A stretch of 48,623 nt of DNA from contig NZ_JH379399.1 of assembly GCF_000235885.1 (NCBI RefSeq), positions 1-48,623 of the forward strand. The letters are read 5' to 3'. Shown here one piece after another: positions 32,307-41,758 of this stretch (position 1 is the stretch's first letter; the number at the start of each line of letters is the position of its first letter). Under the pieces are notes generated by a model. That model was not told the origin of the DNA, did not search any database, and saw only the letters and a list, made by a program, of their open reading frames with translations. Position numbers and translations under genes: made by a program. This DNA is from Leyella stercorea DSM 18206 (GTDB lineage: Bacteria > Bacteroidota > Bacteroidia > Bacteroidales > Bacteroidaceae).

Positions 32307-34490
32307 CTACTTCTCGCCGTTCACTTCGAGCGAGCATGTGATGCCACGGCGCATCATGTCCTTCATTGTTGGCTTTAAGCGGGTGAGGAAGCCCTCCCAT
32401 GAGCGGTTCTGCTGCTTTGTCCAGCCGGCTTCGGCGAGAGCTATGGCGCGTGGGTAAGCCTGGTAGTAGATGCGCTCAACGGTCGGGATACACTCGCTCC
32501 AGAGTGTGCCAGCCACACCGAAGAGGTTGTTCTGTTCAAACTTCTCATTCATGCCCCATGCCGGGTCGAGCGAGTAGGCGTCCTTCAATGTCGTTGCAGG
32601 CATACCCCAGTTCACCTCCGGCATGTCGCCCTTCGACATTGGGTAGTCGAAGTAGCAGTGCTCGCCGGGGCAGAGCATAATGCGTGCGTTGTTGCGCACG
32701 GCTGCGTCGAGTGCCTCCTGCGTCTGTCCGCTGCGCCAAGCGAAGGTTACGCAACCGGGCTGAATCTCCTTGAAGTCAGACTCGTACCAGAACATAGGTG
32801 TCTTGCCGTACTTGTCGCGCAGCAGTTCGATCATGCGGTCGAACAAGTAGCCTTGCAGACGCCAGTTCTCAGAGCGGTCGGTGGTCTTGATGCCGAGCTT
32901 CTGCTTCAGTGCCTGACACTTCGGGCAGTCGGTCCAGCAGTCGAGCGCCGGGTTGCCAGCCTCGTCGCCACCGAGGTGTATGTATTTAGACGGGAATATG
33001 TCCACAATCTCCTTGAACACATTGCCAAGGAACTCGTATGTGAAGTCGTTGCCTGGGCAGAGCAGTTCGTTAGACACGCCGCATGTTGTGCGCACCGGCA
33101 CCTGACGCTGGTGGCATGTCAGTTCGGGGAACACGCTGATGGCAGCTACCTCGTGTCCCGGCATCTCAATCTCCGGCACGATGTCTACGTGATACTCAGC
33201 ACCGAGCTTTACGAGTTCGCGCATCTGCTCCTGTGTGTAGTAGCCCTTGTACGGCATCTGTATGTCGTCCTGACCCCAGCGCGACGAAGCCTGCGCTGTG
33301 AGCTGCGGATATTTCTTTATCTCGATGCGCCAAGCCTGGTCGTCAACCAAATGGAGGTGCATGGCGTTGAGCTTATAGCGCGCCATCTCGGGTACAAAAG
33401 CCTTCAGATCCTCGAACGGGATAAACGTACGAGCAGGGTCAACCATCAGTTCGCGAACATGCGTGCGTGGTTTGTCGCTGATGAACAGAGCCGGGATAGC
33501 GTCGGCACACTCTGTAGAGCCGTTGCCGCGCAGCAGTTGGTCGAGCGTCATGAGCGCGTAGAACACGCCGCGTGCAGTCTTGCCCTTCGCCGTCACGCCC
33601 TTCGAGTTGATAGCGAGCGTGTACGCCTCGTCGTCGCTGAGTGAGTTGTCGAGTGCCAGCGTAATCTGTGTGCCGCGTTGACGACTGTTCACGATGTTGC
33701 CGATGCGCTCTGTGAGCACGCGGCGCGCCTGCTCAGCCTCGTTCGAGAGTCCGTCGGCAGCTATGATGTTCCAGGCGGTTTTCACCTTCAAGTCGGCACC
33801 CTTCTGCAGTCGCAGTTCTGCGGGGAACGGCACGAGGCAGTAGGGTGGGTAGCTCACCTGATACTTCTCTTTCGCGTCGTTGAAGAAGAGGCTCCAGCCC
33901 GCAGCCTTGCGGTAGAGTTTCTCGCTGCCTGTGGGCACGATGAGCTTCACGTTCTGGCGGTTGATGCCGTAGAACGCCGTAGCATCGGCCTTTGGCGGCA
34001 CCTTCGAGTCGACGCGCACGGTCTTCAGTCCCTCGAGTCGTGCGAAGGCGTACTCTGCAATCTGCGGAGCGCCCTTGATTGTTATCTCCTCCAGCGCCGT
34101 GCAGCCCGAGAAGGCAGCCGCGCCGATAGTCTCTACGCCAGCCGGAATGGTTATCTTGCCCAACTTGTCGCACGCGAAGAACGCCTGCGAACCGATTGAT
34201 TTCGCTGCCGTGGGCAGCGTGATCTGCTCAAGTTGGTGGCGCGAGTGGAATGCGTTGTTAGGGATTGCGGTGCTCTGCGCCTCGCTGAGGTCTACTGAGC
34301 GCATCTGGAAACAGAGGTCGCGCAACTGACGGTAGTCGCTGTTGCCCGTCGTTGACAGTTCGCCCGTGAGCTTGAGGCTTACAGCCATCGACTTCTGTTC
34401 AGGTTTCAGGTCGTCCATACGTGCTACAGTCTGCGCTGAAACTACGGCAGAGAGGAGCGTAGCGGCAGACAATAGGAAGAATTTTCTCAT
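32307..34490 (-). CDS. Exported LRR-GH20 beta-N-acetylhexosaminidase
   Basis: A 727-aa protein with a signal peptide (MRKFFLLSAATLLSAVVSAQ). Residues about 50-210 are BspA-like LRR_5 repeats (LGKITIPAGVETIGAAAFSG, LEEITIKGAPQIAEYAFARL). Then a GH20 N-terminal beta domain follows (residues about 225-340), and the GH20 barrel: MHLHLVDDQAWRIEIKKYP and YIHLGGDEAGNPALD, with the Asp-Glu catalytic pair in GGDEA. It should remove terminal N-acetylglucosamine or N-acetylgalactosamine from host glycans or wall fragments. The LRR-GH20 fusion suggests binding to a glycoprotein or cell surface. No lipobox is seen, so it is probably periplasmic or secreted. Confidence 0.92.
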   Translation of the reverse strand: MRKFFLLSAATLLSAVVSAQTVARMDDLKPEQKSMAVSLKLTGELSTTGNSDYRQLRDLCFQMRSVDLSEAQSTAIPNNAFHSRHQLEQITLPTAAKSIGSQAFFACDKLGKITIPAGVETIGAAAFSGCTALEEITIKGAPQIAEYAFARLEGLKTVRVDSKVPPKADATAFYGINRQNVKLIVPTGSEKLYRKAAGWSLFFNDAKEKYQVSYPPYCLVPFPAELRLQKGADLKVKTAWNIIAADGLSNEAEQARRVLTERIGNIVNSRQRGTQITLALDNSLSDDEAYTLAINSKGVTAKGKTARGVFYALMTLDQLLRGNGSTECADAIPALFISDKPRTHVRELMVDPARTFIPFEDLKAFVPEMARYKLNAMHLHLVDDQAWRIEIKKYPQLTAQASSRWGQDDIQMPYKGYYTQEQMRELVKLGAEYHVDIVPEIEMPGHEVAAISVFPELTCHQRQVPVRTTCGVSNELLCPGNDFTYEFLGNVFKEIVDIFPSKYIHLGGDEAGNPALDCWTDCPKCQALKQKLGIKTTDRSENWRLQGYLFDRMIELLRDKYGKTPMFWYESDFKEIQPGCVTFAWRSGQTQEALDAAVRNNARIMLCPGEHCYFDYPMSKGDMPEVNWGMPATTLKDAYSLDPAWGMNEKFEQNNLFGVAGTLWSECIPTVERIYYQAYPRAIALAEAGWTKQQNRSWEGFLTRLKPTMKDMMRRGITCSLEVNGEK

Positions 34491-34584
34491 TGTTTTATTG
34501 TAGATTTAGTTTATAAATTAACGGTGTAAAGGGTGGGGCGGAAGGGTGAAAGCTTTATGATTGCCATCGTGCACCGAACGCCGT

Positions 34585-34658
34585 CCGATTGGATTGCGTC
34601 CGCTGCCCGATTGGATTGCGTTCGCCGTCGGATCGGATTTCGTCCGCCGTCCGATGAG
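34585..34658. repeat. 22-bp tandem repeat array
   Basis: Units of 22 bp begin at 34585, 34607 and 34629, each like CCGATTGGATTGCGTCCGC, with a partial fourth unit at 34651. This lies between the GH20 start and the palindrome at 34679. There is no gene in 34491-34829, which holds only this array and the next element. Confidence 0.75.
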
Positions 34659-34678
34659 TTTTGTTGGCGATGCATATC

Positions 34679-34778
34679 GTAGGAGGCTACGGCATTCCTG
34701 CCGTAGCCATTAGTAATAGAAATGCAACTTATTACTACTGTTTGCAATGGCTACGGCAGGAATGCCGTAGCCTCCTAC
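34679..34778. repeat. Paired REP-like palindromes, perfect 33-bp inverted repeat
   Basis: The 33 bp at 34679-34711, with CTACGGCATTCCTGCCGTAG inside, return exactly inverted at 34746-34778, separated by 34 bp. Each arm is itself a palindrome. The same arms, with three mismatches, are inside the element at 7340-7526. Here the outer terminal repeats of that element are absent. Confidence 0.8.
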
Positions 34779-34829
34779 GGTTTGCCATGCAACTCGTGTT
34801 TCTGTAGTATCTGCATCTTGCGTTATGCA

Positions 34830-35177
34830 TCACACCATCCCGTCGAGCTGCTTCTTCAGCTCCTTCAGCTCGTCGCGCACGCTGATGAGTGTGGCGAGAA
34901 TATCCGAACTCTTGTCCACGCCCGTGCGGTTCTTGTTGAGCATCTTGCGTGCTGCCGATAGCTTGAAGCCGCGCACCTTCACAAGGTTGTGTATCACGCG
35001 AATTTGCTCGATGTCCTTCTCCGTGTACTGGCGCACGTTCTGTCCCACGGTCTTGGGCTTCAGATGCGGAAACTCCGTCTCCCAAAAACGCAGCGTGCTC
35101 TCTCGTATGTCGAACATAGCAGCCACCTCCTTAATAGAGTAGTACAACTTCACGTTCTTATTGGTATTCAATGCCAT
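34830..35177 (-). CDS. MerR family transcriptional regulator
   Basis: A 115-aa regulator. The winged helix-turn-helix is at residues about 12-75: [20 protein letters not shown], then [19 protein letters not shown] coiled-coil helix ends the protein ([17 protein letters not shown]). There is no Cys-containing effector-binding part, so the signal is unknown. The short form is common in Bacteroidales next to alaS. It faces alaS divergently, with interlocked promoters, so it may control itself and alaS. Confidence 0.88.
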   Translation of the reverse strand: MALNTNKNVKLYYSIKEVAAMFDIRESTLRFWETEFPHLKPKTVGQNVRQYTEKDIEQIRVIHNLVKVRGFKLSAARKMLNKNRTGVDKSSDILATLISVRDELKELKKQLDGMV

Positions 35178-35192
35178 ATTATTTGCAATTTA

Positions 35193-35228
35193 TTTGCAAA
35201 AGTAACCAAAACAAAGTACCTTTGCAAA
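35193..35228. promoter_or_regulatory. Interlocked divergent promoters of the MerR gene and alaS
   Basis: For alaS (plus), TTTG at 35193-35196 and TACCTTTG at 35217-35224 are 20 nt apart. For the MerR gene (minus), TTTG at 35228-35225 and TACTTTTG at 35204-35197 are also 20 nt apart. The two promoters overlap almost completely, so one RNA polymerase would exclude the other. Confidence 0.75.
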
Positions 35229-35273
35229 CGTTTTAGAAAGAAATTAAAAAACAAAACGACAATATTATATAAT

Positions 35274-37895
35274 ATGATGACAGCTAACGAAATCCGCGAC
35301 TCGTTCAAGAAGTTCTTCGAGTTGAAAGGACACACCATCGTGCCGAGTGCGCCGATGGTAATCAAGGATGACCCAACATTGATGTTCACAAACGCTGGTA
35401 TGAACCAGTGGAAGGACATCATCCTCGGCACACGCGAGCCCGAACCGCGCCGCCGTGCCGACACACAGAAGTGCCTTCGCGTGAGCGGCAAGCACAACGA
35501 CCTCGAGGAAGTAGGTCACGACACATACCACCACACAATGTTCGAGATGCTCGGCAACTGGTCGTTCGGCGACTACTTCAAGGAAGGTGCCATCGACTAC
35601 GCTTGGGAGTACCTCGTAGACGTGTTGAAGCTCAACCCCGCCGACCTCTACGTAACCGTTTTCGAGGGTTCGGAGGAAGAAGGACTCACACGCGACGATG
35701 AGGCTGCATCATATTGGGCAAAGCACGTGCCCGCCGACCACATCATCAACGGCAACAAGCACGACAACTTCTGGGAAATGGGCGATACGGGTCCCTGCGG
35801 TCCGTGCTCGGAGATTCACCTCGACTCACGTACACCAGAGGAGAAGGCAAAGGTGCCCGGACGCGAACTCGTGAACAAGGACGACCCGCAGGTTATCGAG
35901 ATATGGAACATCGTGTTCATGCAGTACGAGCGCAAGGCTAACGGCTCGCTCGTTCCGCTGCCGATGCACGTTATCGATACCGGTATGGGCTTCGAGCGCC
36001 TCGTACGCGCCATGCAGGGCAAGCACTCCAACTACGACACCGACATCTTCCAGCCTATTATCAAGGAAGAGGAAGCTATCACTGGCATGAAGTACGGCGA
36101 GAAGGAGGAGACCGACGTGGCTATGCGCGTCTGCGCCGACCACCTGCGTGCCGTAGCGTTCTCTATCGCCGATGGTCAGCTGCCTTCCAACGCTAAGGCA
36201 GGCTACGTAATCCGTCGCATCCTGCGCCGTGCAGTGCGCTACGCATACACCTTCCTCGGACAGAAGGAGGGCTTCCTCTACAAGCTCATCCCCGTGCTCA
36301 CACGCGAGATGGGCGAGGCGTTCCCCGAGCTGAAGGCTCAGCACGACCTCATCCTCCACGTTATAAAGGAGGAGGAAGACTCGTTCCTGCGCACTCTCGA
36401 GAAGGGCATCAACATGCTCAACTCGGCTATGGACGAACTGAAGAAGCAGGGCAAGACAGAACTTGACGGCGTGCAGGCATTCCGTCTGTTCGACACATAC
36501 GGTTTCCCGCTCGACCTCACCGAGCTTATCTGCCGCGAGAACGGATTCACCGTTGCCGCAGACGAGTTCGACGCCGAGATGCAGAAGCAGAAGGAACGCG
36601 CACGCAACGCTGCCGCTGTTGAGAACTCCGACTGGGTTATCCTGCGCGAGGGCGAACAGCAGTTCGTAGGCTACGACTTCACCGAATACGAGTGCCACAT
36701 CCTGCGCTACCGCAAGGTGACACAGAAGAAGAATACATACTTCGAGCTCGTGCTCGACAACACTCCGTTCTACGGAGAGATGGGCGGTCAGGTAGGCGAT
36801 ACCGGCGTGCTCGTTAGCGAGGACGAGACCGTTACAATCACCGACACAAAGCGCGAGAACGGACAGTCGGTACACATCGTGAAGGCTCTGCCGAAGAACC
36901 CGGAAGCCGATTTCATGGCTTGCGTAGACGTAGACGCTCGCGAGGGCTCGGCTGCCAATCACACCGCTACCCACTTGCTCGACTACGCTCTGAAGCAGGT
37001 GCTCGGCGACCACGTAGAGCAGAAGGGCTCATTCGTATCGCCCACAACGTTGCGTTTCGACTTCTCTCACTTCACCAAGGTGACTGACGAGGAACTGCGC
37101 AAGGTAGAGCGTCTCGTCAACGACCTCATCCGTCAGGACCTGCCGCTCGACGAGCATCGCGACACTCCGTTCGAGGAGGCTAAGAAGCTCGGCGCTATCG
37201 CCCTCTTCGGCGAGAAGTACGGCGACAAGGTGCGCGTAGTGCGCTTCGGTCCGAGCTGCGAGTTCTGCGGCGGTATCCACGCACAGTCGACTGGTCGCAT
37301 CGGTATGTTCAAGATCATCTCTGAGAGCAGCGTAGCTGCCGGCATCCGCCGCATCGAGGCAAAGACCGGCAAGGAGTGTGAGGAACTGATGTACGACATC
37401 GAGGACATGCTGAAGGCTATCCGCGGTCTGTTCAACAACGCAAAGGACCTGCAGGGTGTCATCGGCAAGTACATCGAGGAGCACGACGCTATGAAGAAGA
37501 GTATCGAGCAGTTCCAGGCTGCTGCCGTAGAGCGCACAAAGAACGACCTCATCGCTAAGGCACGCGAGGTGAACGGCGTGAAGGTCATCACTGCTGTCCT
37601 CCCGCTGGAACCGGCTGCTGCCAAGGACCTCATGTTCAAGCTGCGCCAGGCTGTTCCGGCTAACCTGCTCGCCGTTGTAGGCTCGGTAGCTCATGAGAAA
37701 CCGATGCTCAACGTCTGCATGAGCGACGACCTCGTGAAAGATCACTCGCTCAACGCTGGTCAGATGGTTCGCGAGGCTGCCAAGCTCATCCAGGGCGGTG
37801 GCGGCGGTCAGCCTCACTTCGCTCAGGCTGGCGGCAAGAACGTCGACGGACTCTCTGCTGCCGTAGATAAGGTTGTAGAGCTTGCGCAGCTCTAA
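35274..37895 (+). CDS. alaS: Alanyl-tRNA synthetase
   Basis: An 873-aa class II tRNA synthetase that charges tRNA-Ala. [20 protein letters not shown] starts the catalytic domain, [16 protein letters not shown] and [13 protein letters not shown] follow, the editing domain has [19 protein letters not shown] with its zinc His pair, and [17 protein letters not shown] supplies the last zinc ligands. The C-terminal [13 protein letters not shown] is the C-Ala glycine-rich motif. The start at 35274 (or 35277) fits the family; a longer frame from 34989 crosses the MerR gene. Codon use is strongly biased to C-ending codons, as in highly expressed genes. Confidence 0.97.
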   Translation: MMTANEIRDSFKKFFELKGHTIVPSAPMVIKDDPTLMFTNAGMNQWKDIILGTREPEPRRRADTQKCLRVSGKHNDLEEVGHDTYHHTMFEMLGNWSFGDYFKEGAIDYAWEYLVDVLKLNPADLYVTVFEGSEEEGLTRDDEAASYWAKHVPADHIINGNKHDNFWEMGDTGPCGPCSEIHLDSRTPEEKAKVPGRELVNKDDPQVIEIWNIVFMQYERKANGSLVPLPMHVIDTGMGFERLVRAMQGKHSNYDTDIFQPIIKEEEAITGMKYGEKEETDVAMRVCADHLRAVAFSIADGQLPSNAKAGYVIRRILRRAVRYAYTFLGQKEGFLYKLIPVLTREMGEAFPELKAQHDLILHVIKEEEDSFLRTLEKGINMLNSAMDELKKQGKTELDGVQAFRLFDTYGFPLDLTELICRENGFTVAADEFDAEMQKQKERARNAAAVENSDWVILREGEQQFVGYDFTEYECHILRYRKVTQKKNTYFELVLDNTPFYGEMGGQVGDTGVLVSEDETVTITDTKRENGQSVHIVKALPKNPEADFMACVDVDAREGSAANHTATHLLDYALKQVLGDHVEQKGSFVSPTTLRFDFSHFTKVTDEELRKVERLVNDLIRQDLPLDEHRDTPFEEAKKLGAIALFGEKYGDKVRVVRFGPSCEFCGGIHAQSTGRIGMFKIISESSVAAGIRRIEAKTGKECEELMYDIEDMLKAIRGLFNNAKDLQGVIGKYIEEHDAMKKSIEQFQAAAVERTKNDLIAKAREVNGVKVITAVLPLEPAAAKDLMFKLRQAVPANLLAVVGSVAHEKPMLNVCMSDDLVKDHSLNAGQMVREAAKLIQGGGGGQPHFAQAGGKNVDGLSAAVDKVVELAQL

Positions 37896-37900
37896 TCAAT

Positions 37901-37970
37901 AGGAGGTGCGGGCATTCCAGCCCGCATCACGCACACCCACATAGGAGGCTACGGCATTCTTGCCGTAGCC
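37901..37970. repeat. Two REP-like palindromes after alaS
   Basis: AGGAGGTGCGGGCATTCCAG with CCCGCATCAC (37901-37930) is followed by TAGGAGGCTACGGCATTCTT with GCCGTAGCC (37942-37970). Both are short palindromes led by TAGGAGG or AGGAGG. The second may end alaS transcription, since it is followed by TTTATTATAT. From 37971 to 38194 there is a promoter (TACCTTTG at 38088-38095) and a short upstream reading frame. Confidence 0.7.
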
Positions 37971-38135
37971 TTTATTATATGCCCTTTTTCTATTCTTTTC
38001 TCTCCTTCGCATTAACCCGAATAGTTAACAAGTGTTTCACAACGTGAAATACTCTGCATATAATTCTCTATTCTGCAATTTTAGGAGTACCTTTGCAAAG
38101 ATGTCCGGCACATTCGTAATATCATACTATATAAT

Positions 38136-38198
38136 ATGATGCACATGAAAACGTTCTCATGGCTTTCGGACTATCGCATACGTAGACATAACAGATGA
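38136..38198 (+). CDS. Short upstream reading frame overlapping the sugar transferase start
   Basis: From ATG 38136 (or 38139) a 19-20-codon frame reads MHMKTFSWLSDYRIRRHNR and stops at TGA 38196-38198. This TGA shares bases with the next ATG at 38195 (ATGA). Such an overlap allows translational coupling. It may be a leader peptide or only chance; no family is recognisable. Confidence 0.35.
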   Translation: MMHMKTFSWLSDYRIRRHNR

Positions 38199-38773
38199 AA
38201 AGAGTTCTCGACTTCATAATAGCTGCTGTGTGCCTCGTTGTCTTTGCGCCGTTATTTTTGATTTGCATCGTTGCCATTTGGCTCGAAGACGGTGCGCCAA
38301 CGATATATCGGCAGGAGCGCATTGGGTTGCACGGCAAGCCATTCTACATATATAAGTTCCGCAGCATGACGCGCGACGCCGAGAAAGACGGACCGCAGTT
38401 GTTGCTCGAAGGAGCTTTGAACGACCCGCGCCTCACGCGTGTGGGTCGGTTCTTGCGTGCCCATCATCTCGATGAGCTGCCGCAGTTGTGGAATGTAGTT
38501 CGTGGCGATATGGCGTTCATCGGTTATCGTCCCGAACGCAAATTCTACATCGACCAGATTATGGAGCGCGACCCGCGCTATGAGCAACTCTACGCTATCC
38601 GCCCAGGCGTCACCTCCTACGCAACGCTCTACAACGGCTACACCGACACCATAGAGAAGATGTTGCGTCGCCTCGAGCTCGACCTTTATTATCTTGAGCA
38701 CCAGTCGCTTTGGTTCGACTTTACCGTGCTCGCAAAGACATTCATAAGTATCGTATTTGGAAAGAAATTCTGA
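38195..38773 (+). CDS. Undecaprenyl-phosphate sugar-1-phosphate transferase
   Basis: A 192-aa membrane enzyme of the bacterial sugar transferase family (WcaJ/PglC type, short form). One N-terminal membrane segment (LDFIIAAVCLVVFAPLFLIC) is followed by the catalytic part: PTIYRQERIGLHGKPFYIYK, FRSMTRDAEKDG, RVGRFLRAHHLDELPQLWNV and GDMAFIGYRPERK. It loads the first sugar phosphate on undecaprenyl phosphate for capsule, O-antigen or glycoprotein synthesis. It stands alone, with no glycosyltransferase cluster near. The protein is on the cytoplasmic side of the inner membrane. Confidence 0.92.
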   Translation: MKRVLDFIIAAVCLVVFAPLFLICIVAIWLEDGAPTIYRQERIGLHGKPFYIYKFRSMTRDAEKDGPQLLLEGALNDPRLTRVGRFLRAHHLDELPQLWNVVRGDMAFIGYRPERKFYIDQIMERDPRYEQLYAIRPGVTSYATLYNGYTDTIEKMLRRLELDLYYLEHQSLWFDFTVLAKTFISIVFGKKF

Positions 38774-38784
38774 TGGTACACGCA

Positions 38785-38873
38785 TAGGAGGTTATGGCAT
38801 CCTGCCATAACCACGCTCTTGCTATAACCACGCATCCTGCTATAGCAATAACCACGCATCCTCCTAAGTTACA
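38785..38873. repeat. REP-like palindrome with direct CCACGCATCCT pieces
   Basis: TAGGAGGTTATGGCATCCTG with CCATAACC (38785-38812) is a diverged member of the palindrome family. Pieces of ATAACCACGCATCCT are then repeated twice up to 38873. It lies between convergent genes. Confidence 0.65.
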
Positions 38874-38882
38874 TAATAACAA

Positions 38883-38916
38883 AAAACGCGCGCAACCATT
38901 CAGTTGCGCGCGTTTT
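38883..38916. terminator. Bidirectional terminator between the sugar transferase gene and gpmI
   Basis: AAAACGCGCGCAAC and GTTGCGCGCGTTTT form a perfect 14-bp stem with a 6-nt loop. A and T tracts on both sides allow it to serve both convergent genes. Behind it, 38943-38970 is a simple repeat (CAACTTT units). Confidence 0.88.
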
Positions 38917-38980
38917 GCTTTATTCGTTAGTCGTAAGTTATGATTCAACTTTCAACTTTCAATTCTCAACTATTTACTGC

Positions 38981-40498
38981 TTAGTCGCAGATAAGGTTCT
39001 CGCCAGTCATCTCCTCCGGCTTCTCCAGACCCATGATGTGGAGGATAGAAGGAGCCACGTCAGCGAGGCGTCCGTCCTTAACGGTAGCCGAGTTGTTGTT
39101 GGTTACGTAGATGAACGGAACCGGGTTGAGCGAGTGAGCTGTGTTAGGAGTCTCGTCCTCGTTGATAGCGTTGTCAGCGTTACCGTGGTCAGCGATGATG
39201 ATAACCTCGTAGTCGTTAGCCTTAGCAGTCTCTACTACGTCCTTAACGCAGTTGTCGATAGCGTGTACAGCCTTAGCGATAGCGTTGTAGATACCAGTGT
39301 GACCTACCATGTCGCCGTTAGCGAAGTTAACAACGATGAAGTCGTACTCCTGAGTGTTGATAGCGCCAACCAGCTTGTCCTTCACCTCGTATGCGCTCAT
39401 CTCCGGCTTCAGGTCGTATGTAGCAACCTTCGGCGACGGAACAAGGATGCGGTCCTCGCCCTCGTACGGAGTCTCGCGGCCACCGTTGAAGAAGAATGTT
39501 ACGTGAGCGTACTTCTCTGTCTCTGCAGTGTGAAGCTGACGCTTGCCCTGAGCAGAGAGATACTCGCCGAGAGTGTTTGCTACGTTCTCCTTCGGGAAGA
39601 GGATGTTAACGCCGGTGAACGATGCGTCGTACGGAGTCATGCAGAAGTACTGCAGACCCTTGATAGTGTGCATACCAGCCTCCTCGTGCTCCTTCTGTGT
39701 GAGCACCTCGGTAAGCTCCTTGGCGCGGTCGTTGCGGTAGTTGATGAAGATGACAACGTCGCCTTCCTCAATCTTGCCGTTCACGGTAGAGTTGCAGATA
39801 GGAAGAACGAACTCGTCGGTTACGCCCTCGTCGTAGCTCTCCTGCATTGCCTTCACCATGTCGTCAGACTGCTTGCCCTTGCCCTCAACGAGCAGGTCGT
39901 AAGCTTCCTTTACGCGCTCCCAACGCTTGTCGCGGTCCATTGCATAGAAGCGGCCTACGATGCTTGCGATGTGCGCACCGTTCTTGTCGCAGCACTCCTG
40001 AACCTGCTCGATGAAGCCCTTGCCCGACTTCGGGTCGGTGTCGCGGCCATCCATGAAGCAGTGTACGTAAACGTCGTTCAAGCCGTACTCCTTACCAATC
40101 TCGATAAACTTGAAGAGGTGGTCGAGCGAAGAGTGTACACCGCCGGTAGAGGTGAGGCCCATGAGGTGGAGCTTCTTGCCGTTCTCCTTAGCGTAGCTGT
40201 AAGCCTTAACGATCTCCTTGTTCTGGAGGATAGAGCCGTCCTTGCAAGCGCGGTTAATCTTAACGAGGTCCTGGTAAACGATACGGCCAGCGCCGATATT
40301 CAAGTGGCCAACCTCAGAGTTACCCATCTGACCCTCCGGCAGACCTACGTCTTCGCCGCATGCGAGGAGCTGTGAGTGTGCGCTCACTGCTGTAAGGTAG
40401 TCGAGATACGGAGTCGGTGTGTTGTAGATAACGTCACCTTTGCCATGTTTGCCGATGCCCCATCCATCGAGGATCATCAATAAAGCTTTCTTTGCCAT
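38981..40498 (-). CDS. gpmI: 2,3-bisphosphoglycerate-independent phosphoglycerate mutase
   Basis: A 505-aa glycolytic enzyme of the alkaline phosphatase fold, which interconverts 3- and 2-phosphoglycerate with two manganese ions. [20 protein letters not shown] opens the protein, and [17 protein letters not shown] has the Ser nucleophile. Metal ligands are seen in [15 protein letters not shown] and [15 protein letters not shown], and [12 protein letters not shown] near the end is typical. The length is usual. A -7 box (TAACTTTG, minus, 40553-40546) precedes it. The composition and codon use suggest high expression. Confidence 0.97.
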   Translation of the reverse strand: MAKKALLMILDGWGIGKHGKGDVIYNTPTPYLDYLTAVSAHSQLLACGEDVGLPEGQMGNSEVGHLNIGAGRIVYQDLVKINRACKDGSILQNKEIVKAYSYAKENGKKLHLMGLTSTGGVHSSLDHLFKFIEIGKEYGLNDVYVHCFMDGRDTDPKSGKGFIEQVQECCDKNGAHIASIVGRFYAMDRDKRWERVKEAYDLLVEGKGKQSDDMVKAMQESYDEGVTDEFVLPICNSTVNGKIEEGDVVIFINYRNDRAKELTEVLTQKEHEEAGMHTIKGLQYFCMTPYDASFTGVNILFPKENVANTLGEYLSAQGKRQLHTAETEKYAHVTFFFNGGRETPYEGEDRILVPSPKVATYDLKPEMSAYEVKDKLVGAINTQEYDFIVVNFANGDMVGHTGIYNAIAKAVHAIDNCVKDVVETAKANDYEVIIIADHGNADNAINEDETPNTAHSLNPVPFIYVTNNNSATVKDGRLADVAPSILHIMGLEKPEEMTGENLICD

Positions 40499-40545
40499 AA
40501 TTCTGTGTATGTTATTATGTTAAAATAATGTTTCCTATTTACGTG

Positions 40546-40617
40546 CAAAGTTACAACAAATAATCCATAAATTATCCACTCTTGATGAGGTATTCTTATG
40601 TTTTTTCGTTACTTTTG
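40546..40617. promoter_or_regulatory. Divergent -7 boxes for gpmI and the M28 peptidase gene
   Basis: TAACTTTG on the minus strand (40553-40546) faces gpmI. TACTTTTG on the plus strand (40610-40617) lies 45 nt before the peptidase start. Confidence 0.55.
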
Positions 40618-40662
40618 CATTGGTTTAAACTTTATTACTGACTAACGGTATAATACTCGAAT

Positions 40663-41697
40663 ATGATAAATAAACTATTGTTGTCGGCTGCTATCGTTCT
40701 TAGTGGTGCGACTACTGTTGAAGCCGCTCAGAAGAAGTCGGCGAAAGTGGAGAAACAGTTGGCTGCGCAGTGTGATGCCGGCTTGCGTTCCATCACTGAG
40801 GATGCGGCTCGTGCGCACGTATATTTCCTTGCCGACGACCTCTTGGAGGGTCGTCGTGCTGGCGAGCGTGGCTCGTGCATCGCCAAGCAGTATATCATCT
40901 CACAGATGCGCCAGGCAGGTTTGAAGCCTTTCTTCGAGTCGTATGAGCAGCCTTTCGAGGCTTGCGCCGTGCAGAAGCTAAAGAGCGGTGTGCGCTACTT
41001 CGTTGAGGCTGACTCGATAGCCGAGATAAAGAAGCAGGTGCACCGTACGATGCACCTTAGCAATGTGCTCGCGGTGCTGCCGGGTAAGAAGACCGATGAG
41101 ATGGTTGTTGTGGGGGCGCATCTCGACCATGAGGGCGTGTACAGCGACCTCGAAGGCGACAAGATATACAACGGAGCCGACGACAATGCGTCGGGTGTGG
41201 CTGCAGTGCTGCAGATAATGAAGGCTTTCGTAGCGAGTGGCGCAACGCCGGAGCGCACTATCGTGTTCGCATTCTGGGACGGCGAGGAGTTCGGACTGCT
41301 CGGTTCGCGCTACTTCACCGACAACTATAAGGACATGCAGAACGTGAAGGGCTACCTCAACTTCGATATGGTGGGCAGCGGTACGGACAGTCGCTATCTC
41401 ATGTATTTCTTCACGGCTGCGCATCCGAAGTTTGGCGAGTGGCTTAAGGCAGACATGGCGAAGCACAACTTCTGCTTCGACCCCGACTACCGTGCTTGGG
41501 ACAATCCCGTCGGTGGCAGCGACCAACAGTCGTTCCACTTGAAGGGTGTGCCTATCGTGTGGTATCACACCGGCGGTCAGCCCAACTACAACTTTCCGTC
41601 GGATGAGGCTGACACGGTGAACTATCCGAAACTGACGGACATCACCCGTGCGTCGTACCTCACCACGTGGCACTTGGCGAACGAAGCGGAATATTAA
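40663..41697 (+). CDS. Exported M28 family metallopeptidase
   Basis: A 344-aa protein with a signal peptide (MINKLLLSAAIVLSGATTVE). The two-zinc aminopeptidase motifs are in order: VVVGAHLDHEG (His and Asp ligands), YNGADDNASGVAAV (bridging Asp), FWDGEEFGLLGSRYF (catalytic Glu and Glu ligand), YLNFDMVGSG (Asp ligand) and VWYHTGGQPNYN (last His). It should cleave amino acids or dipeptides from peptides in the periplasm. It has its own promoter and terminator. Confidence 0.92.
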   Translation: MINKLLLSAAIVLSGATTVEAAQKKSAKVEKQLAAQCDAGLRSITEDAARAHVYFLADDLLEGRRAGERGSCIAKQYIISQMRQAGLKPFFESYEQPFEACAVQKLKSGVRYFVEADSIAEIKKQVHRTMHLSNVLAVLPGKKTDEMVVVGAHLDHEGVYSDLEGDKIYNGADDNASGVAAVLQIMKAFVASGATPERTIVFAFWDGEEFGLLGSRYFTDNYKDMQNVKGYLNFDMVGSGTDSRYLMYFFTAAHPKFGEWLKADMAKHNFCFDPDYRAWDNPVGGSDQQSFHLKGVPIVWYHTGGQPNYNFPSDEADTVNYPKLTDITRASYLTTWHLANEAEY

Positions 41698-41699
41698 TA

Positions 41700-41746
41700 A
41701 AAAAGCGTGATGGAGCACTGTTTGCAGTGCTCCATCACGCTTTTTT
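41700..41746. terminator. Bidirectional terminator between the M28 peptidase and chromate transporter genes
   Basis: AAAAGCGTGATGGAGCACTG and its exact inverse are separated by TTTG and followed by T. The 20-bp perfect stem is the strongest terminator in the window. Confidence 0.9.
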
Positions 41747-41758
41747 ATTCGTTGAGAG

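Noticed and set aside
34989..35273. N-terminal extension of AlaS
   Set aside because: The extended frame runs over the divergent MerR gene and both promoters. The family start [14 protein letters not shown] is at 35274-35277.
38031..38053. parS site for ParB
   Set aside because: TGTTTCAC and GTGAAAT are present but separated by extra bases (AAC), while parS half-sites meet directly. It is also 10 kb from parAB.
38915..40375. Long plus-strand frame of 486 aa opposite gpmI
   Set aside because: It is the complement of the highly biased gpmI gene. Its protein is a low-complexity Val/Leu-rich shadow without any motif.
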